In this document: piece by piece, positions 1-11,211 of the stretch | Layout: every line of letters starts with the position of its first letter | Numbering within the stretch: the first letter of the stretch is position 1 | Source of the DNA: Ceratobasidium sp. AG-K | Lineage: Eukaryota > Basidiomycota > Agaricomycetes > Cantharellales > Ceratobasidiaceae | Direction: 5' to 3' | DNA: 64,000 nucleotides | Assembly (NCBI GenBank): GCA_037039685.1 | Contig: JAWNGF010000001.1 | Coordinates: 248,001-312,000, forward strand | Notes under the pieces: generated by a model | The model's input: only the letters and a program-made list of their open reading frames with translations | Databases searched by the model: none | What the model was told of the DNA's origin: nothing | Position numbers and translations under genes: made by a program

Positions 1-1832
1 TTTAATCGATTTTCTCATCAATTTAGCTTACGTGTGGGGCAGGACACAAACATCCATATTGTAATCTTATCGATTGATCTATTTTAGACTTTGTACTGTG
101 GTCAAGAGGGCCACTATTCGATCATTCAACTCTCGTGAGGTGCTGCTAATACTTTTTTGTGCCAAACTCCTGCTCATCTTCGCCCAGATCCTGGGTCCGT
201 CTCGCGCTCGATATGCAACTAGGTCGCTCCGGCACGCTCCGGCATACGGATACTCCCCTGCCATACATTATTTGTTCCTCGGGCTACACGCCTTACCTTG
301 CTAGTTTCACGCAAGCATAGAGACATTCTCAACTTCGGCTTAACTTGTCGCAGAATCATCTAATTCGAATTTGACCCACCTGGGACGACTTACGCGAATA
401 CTGAGAATCAGACTAGCGAGCCGAGTAGCAACGCTCATGTTATCGCGGTTACTCTGCCCATAGTCTTGTGGCACGGTCACCCCGGCATAACCCACTGGCG
501 CGATCCACCGCGAGTCCACAGCCAGGTGCCTAATCCTGACCACACCCCGCTTCGTGCACCTCTCATGGAACAATTATCAACAAAATTTCTCGCTCAATCC
601 CCTCTACACTCAAGTTCGGGAGCATTTCTATCGTCGACTCTTTCATCACGCACCCTCGCCGCATTGAGATCCCAACTGCCGCGCCTTGACATTTCTCAAC
701 CCCAATCCCAGCCGCTCACCCCTCATTTCGATGCCATTTCGCCTACCTACAGAAACAATAAATTCTCTCGGCACATGCGTGCGAATCGGCACGGCACGGG
801 GCGCCACCCGCGTCCGCCAGAGTCCAGCATGTGTATTGTGCCACCTGGATCCACCACCGGGCCCCCGTTAATCATCCGTCAGATTCGGGGCGTGGTCTGG
901 ATTGCAAGCCATTATGAAGTACACGACAGACTATTGAGGGGTGATTCGAGAGCTTAGAGCTCATATCCTACTCAGATTCGCGGCCACAGTGAAGGAATGC
1001 AATGCCGCCTGCCAGTGGGAATTGATTTTTGAGTATGCCTAAATAGTGAGCCTCGTATTCCAGTGGAGATTTTTGTACCGCAGCTATCCGTGAATACACA
1101 AGTTCCCAATATAGCACCATTGGTCCCGACAGTCCGTTATGCCATGGACTCTCAAGTCCAAGATCCGGATTTGTAACCGCGTGCAAGAAAGCATCACAAA
1201 CGTCAACACTCTGAAGTTGCGCGCGGGAATCGATTGAATTCTATTCTTTTTATTTTTATTTTAATTTTAAAACCTGTCAACTGTCCCTTGACGCATTTGC
1301 TGCTACAATGTTTCCTCTCGCGCCGCGTAAAGGTTCCTGAGCCATCGGGAAGCGCTCACGTCCCACACGACGCCATTTGCGTCATTTGAAGTCTTTGCGT
1401 CCGGGAGTGTCCTCAACTTGCCAACTCTGCGTTTCCGATACACGAATTGCCCTTGCTTATCGTTTTGATGATACCGTATTCGCTGGATGAGTAGCCTTGG
1501 ATTTACTGTAATTCCCCTTTTATCGTAGCTTACATTCCCTCGTCGCCCCCAAGCTGTAGAGAGACTCGAGCCGCTGAGTTACGGCACGTATGCGTACGTC
1601 CACACAATTACGACTCCCAGTTGGTCAAAACCTACATCAAGATAACACACAAGGCCGGTCGCAGATATGGGCCCTATGAATGTTTGGCACCGCTCTCGAA
1701 ATACACACAACACATCGCAAATTTATCAACAAGGCTTCAAAACACTGTGACATCCGTTACATGCACGGGCAGCAGAGATATCTGGCCCAACCGTTCGAAG
1801 AAGTCTTCCGCCGCACATCCATGTTTGGGCCC
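1..1832. other. no recognisable gene
   Basis: Open frames here (the longest about 163 codons near position 466) show no domain motif, no convincing intron structure and no paralogue elsewhere in the window. I see only unannotated intergenic or decayed DNA up to the tail exon of the first kinase relic. Confidence 0.5.
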
Positions 1833-3250
1833 TCAAATTTCATCATCGCTGTCATCGTTTTCTTCAAAGGGCACCAGTTTATCTTGTGTAATCAATTTCA
1901 TCTGCTCACACTCGTGCTAAGGACCTTTGAAATTCGACTTGCTTGAGATCTACTCACGATATCCCTGACTTGGTGAGCGCTGGGTCGTTGCTTTGGATTC
2001 CAGGCCCAGCAGCTTGTCAGAGTGCCCAGAGTACGTCGCCGCTGGCGCTCCGTGGAGGGATCTCCTCTTCTGGCCTCCATGGGGGGATTTTTTTCAAAGC
2101 CACAGGAATTGGGGCCTGACGCTCGCTTGCTAACCCAGAATACGGAACTGGCCACTAATGATTTCCTACGGGGTTGATTCCTAGTACCGTAGTTTCGTGA
2201 ATAAATGGATCACTTACGAGAACTGTCTTTTTAGATTGTGTGTTAGGCGGAAGCTGTATATGCCGGTCGTTTATACTTACCATGCCAAGTGCGTACACAT
2301 CAGTCTTGTCATTCGGTCTAGCCTGTGCGTCTAATAGGATCTCGGGCGCCTGTGATGCGTTAGAGTAAAGCTGTACTGAAATGAGGAAACCACCTACCGC
2401 CCAACGGATTGAAACACGTATAAGTAGAATCGTTCCTTTCGAATGAAACCTCAGAGCTGGAGATCCTCGAATTACCAAAGTCGGTGAGCATGGGGACCCC
2501 ACTGTCTGAGATTACGACATTTGCCTTGGCGAGCATCAGCAAGAGGGATATAACCTAGATGAAATCCTACCAACCCCTTTGATATCACCATGTATCTCAT
2601 TGAAAGTTTAGTCGTTAGAGCAGAGGGATGCGATTTCTCGACTCACAATATTCTCGCTGTGTAGGTAAGATATCGCTTCGCATACACCGGTACTCTGGAC
2701 CGCGGGGGTGTCATCAAATTTAGAGCGAGCAAGTGACGCAAATTGAGCACATACCAAGGAGCAACGATCTATTAATGGATTCTCTCTACCCATGCCCTGA
2801 GATTGCGGCTCTCAACCCAAGGAGACAGTAGGGCGATTTGGCCGTGAAACTCCGCAAACCCCATACATTGCAGTATATTAGGGTGGTGGCACCGAGACCA
2901 TATATAAAGCTCGTTAGCTATACTCTATAATCAATGGTCGTAATAATGTGTGCAGGCACTTGGAAGTGTGCTGGAAATGTACCTTAAGAATGGATCCCAT
3001 ATTCTGAACTTCCGCAGCATGTGTTCGGATAGCTTTGATAGCAATCCTGGTACCGCCTGGTAACAGGCAAGTGTAGATGTCGGCAACCCGCCCGAGGCAA
3101 TCGGATTTTCGAGAGAGATGTTATGTCCATCTGCGATGTCAAATCTTTGCAACCCTGGTTACTAAGAAAATGCCTGGCTTCAGAAAAAGACTGGAATCCA
3201 ATGAGATGAGTCCATAATCGAGACGGATGTACTTACAATTCGGCTGGTCA
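1833..3250 (-). pseudogene. TKL-type kinase relic A, several frameshifts
   Basis: This is a relic of the family intact at 5140-6582 and 14946-17935. Read from high to low coordinates it has an ATP-site segment with IAIKAIR (about 3050), the helix STGVCEAISYLHSENI (about 2660), a catalytic loop IHGDIKG on its own small exon (about 2585), LTDFGNS (about 2480), APEIL and DVYALGM (about 2300), and SCWAWNPKQRPSA (about 2010). The tail exon 1833-1901 encodes an acidic end (EENDDSDDEI). Compared with the paralogues I count four places where the frame must shift by one base: inside the G-loop (about 3085), after NLRAWV (about 2785), before the RWA motif (about 2420) and before LTSCWAW (about 2015). 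The 5' exon is not resolved. The intron layout matches the family, so the gene was once complete. Assembly error is the alternative, but neighbouring paralogues are clean. Confidence 0.75.
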
Positions 3251-3475
3251 CCATGTAGCAGTAGCATTTGAAACCTGCGAGCGATCGGGGTTTGTTTTCG
3301 AAGGGTTTGCGCCAGTCTAACAAAAAATTAGTGGACAAAAGGACGGAATGTGCAAGTCCAATTCACTCGCCCCCTAAACACCAACGTACGGGTGGAAAGG
3401 GCTCGCCTGTGTCAAAAAATCAACAACTCACCTCCTGGTTCTTCACATTCAAAGTACACGGGCTCAGAGAGAAAT

Positions 3476-4984
3476 TTAGATTACTAATCCATAGCTGCTC
3501 ACCATTGGTATTCTGCCACAAACGCTAGTACCAATTGCGTCGAAAACCGATAAGCGACCCATAATGGTCTCAGCGCTTGGGCGGTCGGCCGGGCCCCGAG
3601 CCCAACAAGACTCGAGTACGCTCCAAAAAGCATCGTGGACCCCAGTGTCTGGTCTTGAAGGAAGCTTGCCCCCAGCCGCAAGGTCAGCCCACACCTTTAT
3701 GTTACTTAATCCTTCATATGGCAGCTTGCCCGTGATTATCTCCTGGACATTCTGTTAATCGTTTGTGGTAGCATTCAAAAAGGTCGCATACCAGGACAGT
3801 CTAACATTAATTAAGATAATTCAACTCGTGCTCGCAATCAGTGGAAATTTTCATACCATGGCGAAGGCATACACATCCGACTCCTTGCTTGGTCTGGCTT
3901 GATCGTTGATCAATTCAGGCGCCTTGATGGGATTTAAATTTGCGTATCTGGGTTGTCGAACCACTCACCGCCCATCGAAATGATATAGAAGGCCTTCCGG
4001 TATTAGTAAACTGACGCATAATTTCTTGATGATGTGAGTTCCCAAAGTCCGTGAGCATGGCGACGCCATTGGCTGAGACCATCACATTGACCTAGGTGAG
4101 GGAGTGAAATCAATTGTTACTGGCGGAGCCATCTTGTCATGCATAGCCTAGGGATTAAACTCACCGCTTTCAGATCCCCGTGCACCTAGGAGGTAATTAG
4201 TTGCCCAAGTGCTCAACCAAGACCCAAAACATACCATTCCGTCTTGATGAATGTATTCCAAGCCAGCACAAATACCCTTACACTTTGGGGAAATGATAAT
4301 TTACTCGTAATAAGTGATTGCTCAGACTTACAAGCGCTAACCGGTTAGTGCTGGGATGGCGCTCCAGGAACACAGATAAGTTGCCATTGTCCATCCATTC
4401 TGATAGCATCGATACCGATTTTGAAAAATTGCGAGGCCCATTAATGGTAGGACGTTCGGATGTTGGAGTCTTGACCAATGGCATAACTCCCTGGCCGCAC
4501 GCTTCCAATGTTATGAGGTTAAATCGTATATAGGATTGGAAGTTCCGGGGCATACTTTGAGAATTTTTTTCCTGTTTCCTTCCCCTCCATGGCTTTCGTG
4601 TACGCGCAACGACTTAATAGCAACCTTAGACCCGTCTCCCAAGACTCCTGAATATACATCGCAGAACCCTCCTCCTGCCACCGGATTCTTACTGTGATCG
4701 GCCGCACCAATCAATGATGTCAAATCGGGGACATCCGTGCTTTGCTAGCTCCGCAATGATCTCTTCAACCGACTAGATCAAGAGTCCGGTCCTCGTACAC
4801 GTTTTATCCTAAATATGTGAGGGATATGACTACATACCGTGGCACAACCAATAACTCGCTCATTCTCATTACTCAGGAGAGTACATATGGACGCCGGCCC
4901 TGGTGGGATGCTCATTGGGGCTCCGAGTGAGTCACAGTGAACGATGGATGCGGATAGAGGCCAGGGGAGAAGCGGCTCGCTCAA
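3476..4984 (-). pseudogene. TKL-type kinase relic B, head-to-head with the intact copy
   Basis: This is the closest paralogue of the kinase starting at 5140, in opposite orientation. Visible parts are an N-terminal exon ending NENERVIGCAT, the G-loop AGGGFCDVYSG with VAIKSLR (about 4670-4610), HPNVLPLMGLA (about 4460), the helix GLEYIHQDGM (about 4235), the 21-nt exon VHGDLKA (about 4185), LTDFGNS (about 4050), APELINDQARPS (about 3925) and SCWARGPADRPSA (about 3600). Two single-base shifts break the frame. One is an extra C in the run before DLTSLIG (about 4725); the other is a missing base between GLAIFQNR and SMLSEW (about 4410). The intact copy is continuous at both places. The DFG, APE and Lys motifs are still readable, so decay is recent or the assembly is wrong at two bases. 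Confidence 0.75.
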
Positions 4985-5139
4985 GAGCGCCCATCAGCCA
5001 AAGTGATCACGTGCCCAAGGAAGTTTGCCCGAACGGCCACTCAAACAACCCACAGATCTGATAGGCGCTTGCAAGTAGCTTTCCCTCTCTTGACTTCAAC
5101 TTGGGTTTACCGCACGCTTGCCATTCTCCTGAAGCCGTC
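4985..5139. promoter_or_regulatory. short divergent spacer between kinase copies B and C
   Basis: About 150 bp separate the two oppositely oriented kinase copies, so any promoters would have to be shared or overlapping. I see no clear TATA box. Position only; function is inferred. Confidence 0.3.
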
Positions 5140-6582
5140 ATGGACACCACAGCTGGGCCAGCTTCCACGCACAATCGCCTGGGCGACGAGAGTGAACGAG
5201 TCATTAGTTGTGCCACGGTGCGTAGCCCTATCCCCCACGCAGTCAGCCGTGAACGGGTACTGAGGAACTGATCCTTGACCTAGTCAGTTGAGGAGATTAT
5301 TGCGGAGCTAGCAAAGCGTGGATGCCCTGATTTGACAACTTTGATCAACTCAGATGCTCGCAGCCAGTTCGCTGTGGCGGGAGGAGGCTTTTGCGATGTG
5401 TACTCGGGAGCCCTGCGCGATGGTACAAAGATCGCTATCAAGTCATTAAGAGTATACGAAGATGCCCACGGGGATGGTAATAGGAAAAAGATCCTCAAGG
5501 TACGTTGGACCTTTCCCGTCGCCGTCGGTGAAATCTGAGTTTGAGATGCCAAAAGCACGCAGCGAGGGAGCTATATCACTGGTCGAAACTTCGACATCCA
5601 AACGTGCTACCATTGATGGGTCTCGCAAGTTTTCAAGATCGCATATCAATGATATCAAAGTGGGTGAACAATGGTAACCTGACATCGTTCCTTCAGCGCC
5701 ATCCAGACGCCAATCGACCAAGCCTTGTAAGGTCGAGTTTACACTTCGACTCCAGGAGGCTGATAGCCTTTGCTTAAGTGTATGGATGTTTGCACCGGTT
5801 TGCGCTACATTCATAATGATGGAATGGTGAGACACTGTGCTGCCATGAGCATCCAGGTTACTCAGCCATTCCACAGGTCCACGGGGATCTCAAGGGGGTA
5901 ATCCAAAATCCTTGAAATGAACGATATTGGAATATTCTTTGTTTACGCATAATCTTATTGCAGGCAAACGTGTTGGTCTCATCCGACGGGGTTGCTATGA
6001 TTACCGATTTCGGAAATGCAAATCTCAAAGACATTACATTGCGGTTTACGAATACTGGCAAACCGGCCTACACTCTTCGATGGGCGGTAAGACGCTTGAG
6101 GGGCTACTCTCATTGTACCTAATTCTCCGCGTTCAGGCACCAGAGCTAATGAGCGATGATACAAGACCAACTAAAGCGTCAGATGTATACGCGTATGGGA
6201 TGGTGCGAGAACACTCCATTGACTTCACAATTGAAAAAGTAGCTGAATAAATATCATGGTTAGACTGCTCTAGTACGTATTCGAAACAAGTACTTGCCCC
6301 AATTTTCAACCCTATTAGCAGGAAGTACTCACAGGAAAGGTACCGTATGAAGAAGTGCGAGACATGCAACTGTCCAATATTTTTGCTACGGGGTGGCGAC
6401 CTCCTTTACGACCGGAGATTAGCATTGATAATACTTTGTGGAAAATACTCGAGTGTTGCTGGTCTCAGGAACCCACTGACCGCCCGACGATTGAGACAGT
6501 TATGGATCAGTTGATTTTATTTGACCCTAAGCTGATCGATCCCAACGGCGGGGGCGTGACTGTACGTGAAAAGCCCACTTGA
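5140..6582 (+). CDS. TKL-type protein kinase, intact copy C
   Basis: This is a predicted serine/threonine or tyrosine-kinase-like enzyme of about 328 residues. Exons: 5140-5217, 5284-5499, 5556-5726, 5779-5826, 5877-5897, 5964-6086, 6137-6202 and 6322-6582, all phase 0. Motifs in order: G-loop AGGGFCDVYSG, IAIKSLR (ATP lysine), HPNVLPLMGLA, YIHNDGM, VHGDLKG (HGD replaces HRD, so non-RD), ANVLVSSDGVAMITDFGNA, APELMSDDTRP, DVYAYGM, and CCWSQEPTDRPT (the conserved Arg). The catalytic loop sits alone on a 21-nt exon. No signal peptide or membrane span is seen. The start is uncertain: the ATG at 5140 aligns with paralogue B, which could extend further. It lies head-to-head with frameshifted copy B. 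Unlike copies A, D and E it has no separate acidic tail exon and reads through to a stop. Confidence 0.82.
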
Positions 6583-6787
6583 CTTTCAGGCCCCCACTAA
6601 CAAAATTCCAAATCTCAATATAACTAGGGGGTCAGTGTAAATATTACATTTTTTCCATATTTCAACCTCATTCCACAACTGGCGATGTTTTATTCCCATC
6701 TCTCGGCTTCAGATATGTTTGTCGAGCATGCCATTCAACTGATCTGTTCCTTTGATTGTTTAGGTTTCCCGCCTACCGTCAGAGATA

Positions 6788-8142
6788 ATGGCGGTTTTTG
6801 ACGCATATGGCTACATGGACCTTACTCAGTCCCTTGCCCTCCGAGACTGCTCTAGGCGGCCTTGTTTCTCAGACACGCGCCGTGATATTTACTCAGGGAT
6901 GCTTCGCGATAGCACAAGGGTGGCGATTAATATCGTCCGAGATATTAGCCAGGAAACCAGCTCACCCACTATGATTGAAAAGCAAGTAAAAGTACATGAA
7001 CACACAGCCTAAGCAGGTGATATTCTGAACTGATACACTTGGAAGGCTCTTCAAGCGTGGTCCAAGTGCAACCATCCGAATGTCGCGCGGATCATGGGTT
7101 TCGCCGAGTTTCAGCGTCGGGCAGCTATTATCTCCCGTTGGGCGGATTATCGGTCCATCAGTTCCTACATGGCATCGAATCCGTCAACGGATCGGTGCTC
7201 CTTGGTAAGCATCAATTTGCCCCCCTGCTCGCTCTTAGCATGGCTGACATTCATATGTATAAATGACGCTGTGATTGTAGAGTAAATCCATATCCGAAGG
7301 GCTGGCATATTTGCACGCAAACTCGATCGTGAGTGTCCAAAGCTTTCCCTAAATCATATGCGTCCCTTGTTGGTATTTACTGTTCATTAATTCAAGGTGT
7401 ACGGTAATCTTACAGGGGTTAGCCCTTTCTCCCAGCATAGTTTGCTTGGATCTTACAACTAAGTAGGCCAGCATCTCGGTCGCAGGAAACGACGTCGCGG
7501 TACTGGTAGCACCTGACGAAGATCTAGCTAGCCCAAGGTTGCCGACGAACCAGAACTCTGCTTTTGATCTCTCTTCAGCTCGTTGGACGGTATGTAATTC
7601 TATATCCTAGGATCAAGCTACCAAGCCAACTTCTAATAGGCGCCCGAAATACTAAAATCCAACACCGCATACACCTACGCCAGTGATGTGTACGCACTTG
7701 GAATGGCGAGTACCCAACAATTTCAACGATCGGTTGAAGTCTTATTATGTCTTACCTAGACCATACTGGTGAGATCGATCCGTTCGCTCAATCCCAGGAG
7801 TCTGAAATTAGTGGTGTAGGAAGTTATCACGGGGAAAATGCCGTTTGCCGAGGTCGCAGATGCCGACATATATGAGACAGTGGTAGTTGGGAAACAGAAA
7901 CCACCAAGACCCGAAGACCACATCCCTTCACAAAGCGTGTATGGGAATATATTCTGGGCTGCGCTGACAAGGTGCTGGTCCCGCAACTCACGCCTTCGCT
8001 CAAGCGCTGCCGAAGTGAAGGAGATTGTAAGTAAGCCTTTATCCCTATTAATGTCCGTATTCACCACGCGGATTTACGATAGATGAAGCTCCTTACACCC
8101 AAGGGACTGGAGGTTGTAGAGGACGGGGACAATAGCGAGTAG
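6788..8142 (+). CDS. pseudokinase of the TKL family (copy D)
   Basis: This is a continuous 293-residue model with family intron positions. Exons: 6788-6985, 7046-7204, 7281-7328, 7397-7417, 7467-7589, 7640-7705, 7820-8026 and 8083-8142, all phase 0. Every catalytic element is changed. The G-loop has no glycine pair (CFSDTRRDIYSG). VAIK reads VAIN (AAT codon). The HGD loop reads VYGNLTG, so the catalytic Asp is lost. DFG is absent, the aligned segment being VAVLVAPDEDLA. Structural motifs stay: HPNVARIMGFA, LAYLHANSI, APEILKSN, DVYALGM and RCWSRNSRLRSSA. Loss of catalysis without frame loss suggests a maintained non-catalytic protein rather than simple decay; that is inference. One intron begins GC (7706, gcgagt). 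The tail exon encodes an acidic end. It lies 200 bp downstream of copy C in the same direction. Confidence 0.78.
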
Positions 8143-8499
8143 TGAATTGCTTCTTAATAAGCACGAATAATGCAATGTACGGTGTCTAGTGACCGATCCC
8201 ATGGTTTCCCGCGGAAAATATCGATCGCGTTCCGTATAACTATAATAAACCTGATATGTGTTGGAGAGGGTTGCTCCCGGCTCCGTTCGAAGCAATCGAG
8301 TTTAGAGATAGCCGCACGAAGTTGCCGAGAGAGGTGGACCTCCGTGTGTGACCCGGATGCGAGACCAAGGAACCTAGAACCAGGGTGCGGTCCGTTGAAG
8401 AATATGGGGTTCGGACCTCAATCTGTAGCCAAGTAGGATTAGGGGGTATTTTTGTAAGCGCAAAGTGGGTGACGTAAACTAGCCAGCATAAACTGACCA
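8143..8499. other. no recognisable gene
   Basis: Intergenic stretch after the pseudokinase stop. Short frames on both strands show no motif or splice-consistent extension. Confidence 0.4.
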
Positions 8500-10160
8500 A
8501 ATGGATTTATTGGCCCGTCTAGCTCAAGTTCAGTGGAACGTTCAGAGCGGCGAGCACCCATAATCTGAGGAATTGCACCCAAGGCGAGTCGAGCAGATCG
8601 TGAACCCAGAATTAGCACGGAAGACCAAGACAAGACTAGCACCGGCCCCATGAAAGGCCACAAAATTTGGGGCTTGTCGCTGAGCTTCGTCAGTACAAGG
8701 AAAAGGCGCACACATTCGCCGTTTGTCGACCCTGATGAGTCATCAGATTGCAAACCGTCCAATGGTCCCAGGACTCGTCCTGAACCGCGACACGACCACA
8801 GGAAACGTCATTCCGCGTACAGAGGCATGCTTCCAGTGCTACGAGCGGCAATAAGCCAATTGCTATCTCTATTATAGAATGTTTCCTTTGGTACGCTTTT
8901 TACTTTGTTGATTGGTTTGGTTGATGCTAGAATTCGCCGTGGCGGTCCCATGCGCACGCTCAGCGACCAGACCGCGCCATTTCCCGCATTATTTTCAACT
9001 CAGTTATCCCACTAGTCGATCGGGTTCTGGGAAGGTAAGCATTAGGATCACTTGCACGAGATTTCGCTTATGTCTCATAAAGCGGGAGTGTATCTCGTTT
9101 AATTTATTCGTCGACCGCCCACATTTCTACACGTAGTACCCACTCCCTAATTCGCGGCCACTACACTCTACCTCCATCCCAAAATTTCTATGTAACGACT
9201 TCACCTTCAATTGAGCCTAGTGTACTGGCCCGGGAACAGTTCACGTGAACGCCATCCCACCCAACGTCTCAAGGCTGATTTGCCCTGGCTCTACTCCTTA
9301 TCTTCGGAGCTCGCAAAAGCCCAGAGCGATCGCCGAATTTGACTTGGGTGTCATTCAAGCGCGGCCGACTTCTAGTTGGTCGCGCCCACGGTTGTTTGCC
9401 TAAACGTCTTGCAAGGGACGCACAGCCAACGCACGAAATGACTAGGAGATACTCAGCTTCAGGAGGCGGGAATGGGAGCGACTTCCCTCTCAACACGTTC
9501 GCACTTTCTTTTTGACCTGGCTTGCTGTGGACCCGGTTCAACTCTTACTCCCGTCTTGGTCGCCTCACGCTAAATTTATCGCCAGACATGCGATCGATCC
9601 ATGGCCCATCGCAACACTTCCCAGCACGAATTCAAGAATCCCGCTCGCCAAGTCGTAGATCGATCCACAACTACTACTTTGTCCCAACCAATTCGGGGCC
9701 ATTTGGTCCAACTCGCCAGCCCATTCCTCCAAGTTGAGCCCAAGCCCACCGGGAGGATGTACTTCTTCTTCCCAATCTCCAACCTGCCTCGCTCTATCGC
9801 GTCCCACCATTTAAGTGATGGAGTCACTTATAGAAAGACCGGTTATTCGGACATGCATCCAACCTCTACCCCAAGTGAACCCCAGTGACCCCAGATGGAC
9901 CCAGTTATCGCTCGCGAGAGGACTCTCTTACGACTTTGACAACCTCGGGGTGATGAAGGTCGTCCTTGCTGTCTACGCTGGCTCGTACCACCGCATTTAC
10001 GCCACCTATGTCGGCCATGCAGTAAGTAGCCCATGTTTTGTTCAACATGCATAGGTTACTACATATTCCGGCAGTGCAATGGGACGTAGTTCCTCGTCGA
10101 ATTCTCCCACATGGATTCCCAGGATGGCTTGCCGTATCAAGCCTCTTGCGCCCTGGACTT
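8500..10160 (+). repeat. diverged direct repeat, copy 1
   Basis: This segment aligns by eye with 22040-23950 in the same orientation. Anchors include a block near 8890-9030 (matching about 22395-22545, with the shared core cccactagt followed by gggt-rich sequence) and a strong block at 9590-9790 (matching 23390-23590, sharing gttgagcccaagcccac). The ATG-led block at about 9950-10020 matches about 23757-23830. Many differences are C/T or G/A. No continuous reading frame is shared, so I read it as an old duplicated non-coding or decayed segment. Confidence 0.55.
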
Positions 10161-10491
10161 GGTGGGAAACGGATTCAAGTCTCAGCAGGCACATACAATG
10201 TGGCTCAAATTGCCAATTTTATTTGGGCTAACTACCCCGAACGCGCTCAGGCCAAGGGGATCCCCAAGAGTATGTGTAATTCTTGTTTTATCCGAACTCA
10301 CATTTAAGATGACCCTCGGTGCTTGTGTAACAGGCACTCCAAGCGTAGGCTTCCCTCCTGGCGGAACATACACCACCAATAATGGCCCCTCGAAGGAGCT
10401 TCTTGGGATCGATTACATCCAATTCGAACAGATCTTGAAGGATACTTTCAATGAGTTCCTTGCACTGGAGAAAGAACTAGGTTCAGTGTAA
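10161..10491 (+). pseudogene. C-terminal relic of a Gre2/dihydroflavonol-reductase-like protein
   Basis: Two exons (to 10269, then 10334-10491) give the typical C-terminal end of extended short-chain reductases of the Gre2 type. It starts with GGKRIQVSAGTYN and AQIANFIWANYPERAQAKGI, then PSVGFPPGGTYT, LLGIDYIQFEQILKDT and LALEKELGSV followed by a stop. The N-terminal Rossmann fold (TGxxGxxG) and the YxxxK active site are not found upstream, where sequence runs into the degenerate repeat. The call rests on recognising the C-terminal pattern and is moderate. The related repeat copy near 23.9 kb lacks this part. Confidence 0.45.
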
Positions 10492-11211
10492 ATATGACTT
10501 GAACCGTTCCAACGTTCCTGCATGCGGCCGTTGAAACAGAATACTGGACTGGTGCATGTCATAAGCGTATCAAATCCAACGCCCAGCGATCCAAAGATTT
10601 ATTGCCCGAAGTATGGAACATCTGCCGCGCACATGCTTGCAACATTGCTTTTCCCTAAATAAGAAGTGACGCAATATTTATTATGTACGAGTGAAATGTA
10701 CATGGTGTCTCTAGAGATGTAGCGAAAGTTGAACACGTTGACGAGATGGTGGAGATGCAGCCGATGGAACAGACCACGTTCAGGCCTACTTGGCTATCCT
10801 TGTCCAACCCCCCACCACAACGTAGGAGAAGCATGATGGCGCAAAGTAACTCGTGTGCACAACACACCCACAACATGTTGCGATCTCGGATGTGAAGGAT
10901 TTGCTGCGCCCCCTAATCGCGTTTACAGTAAGACAGGCCGAGCATAGCTATTCAACCCCATGGACTGGTGTCGTAACTAGCGCGCAATGATCAATAAGGG
11001 AATCAATCATCCGCCCCCCAAGAGCAATTGAATTTTGCCTCGATGCACGTGCACACCGCCTAATCCAAAATAGAATAAGTCCAACGTGCCATCCCAAACC
11101 CTCACAGCACAACCCATGTACCTTGCATGAAATGCTGTATCGACTTGACTTTCCATGCTTATAAAGGTCGTTCCTCGATCCGCCCCAGCATCCGCCCCAC
11201 AACATTTGGCC
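10492..11211. other. no recognisable gene
   Basis: Spacer upstream of the dynamin-like gene; it must contain that gene's promoter. No clear TATA box or repeat is seen. Confidence 0.4.

Noticed and set aside
466..957. 163-codon plus-strand frame
   Set aside because: Pro/Ser/Arg-rich composition without motif, start context or splice pattern; most likely chance.
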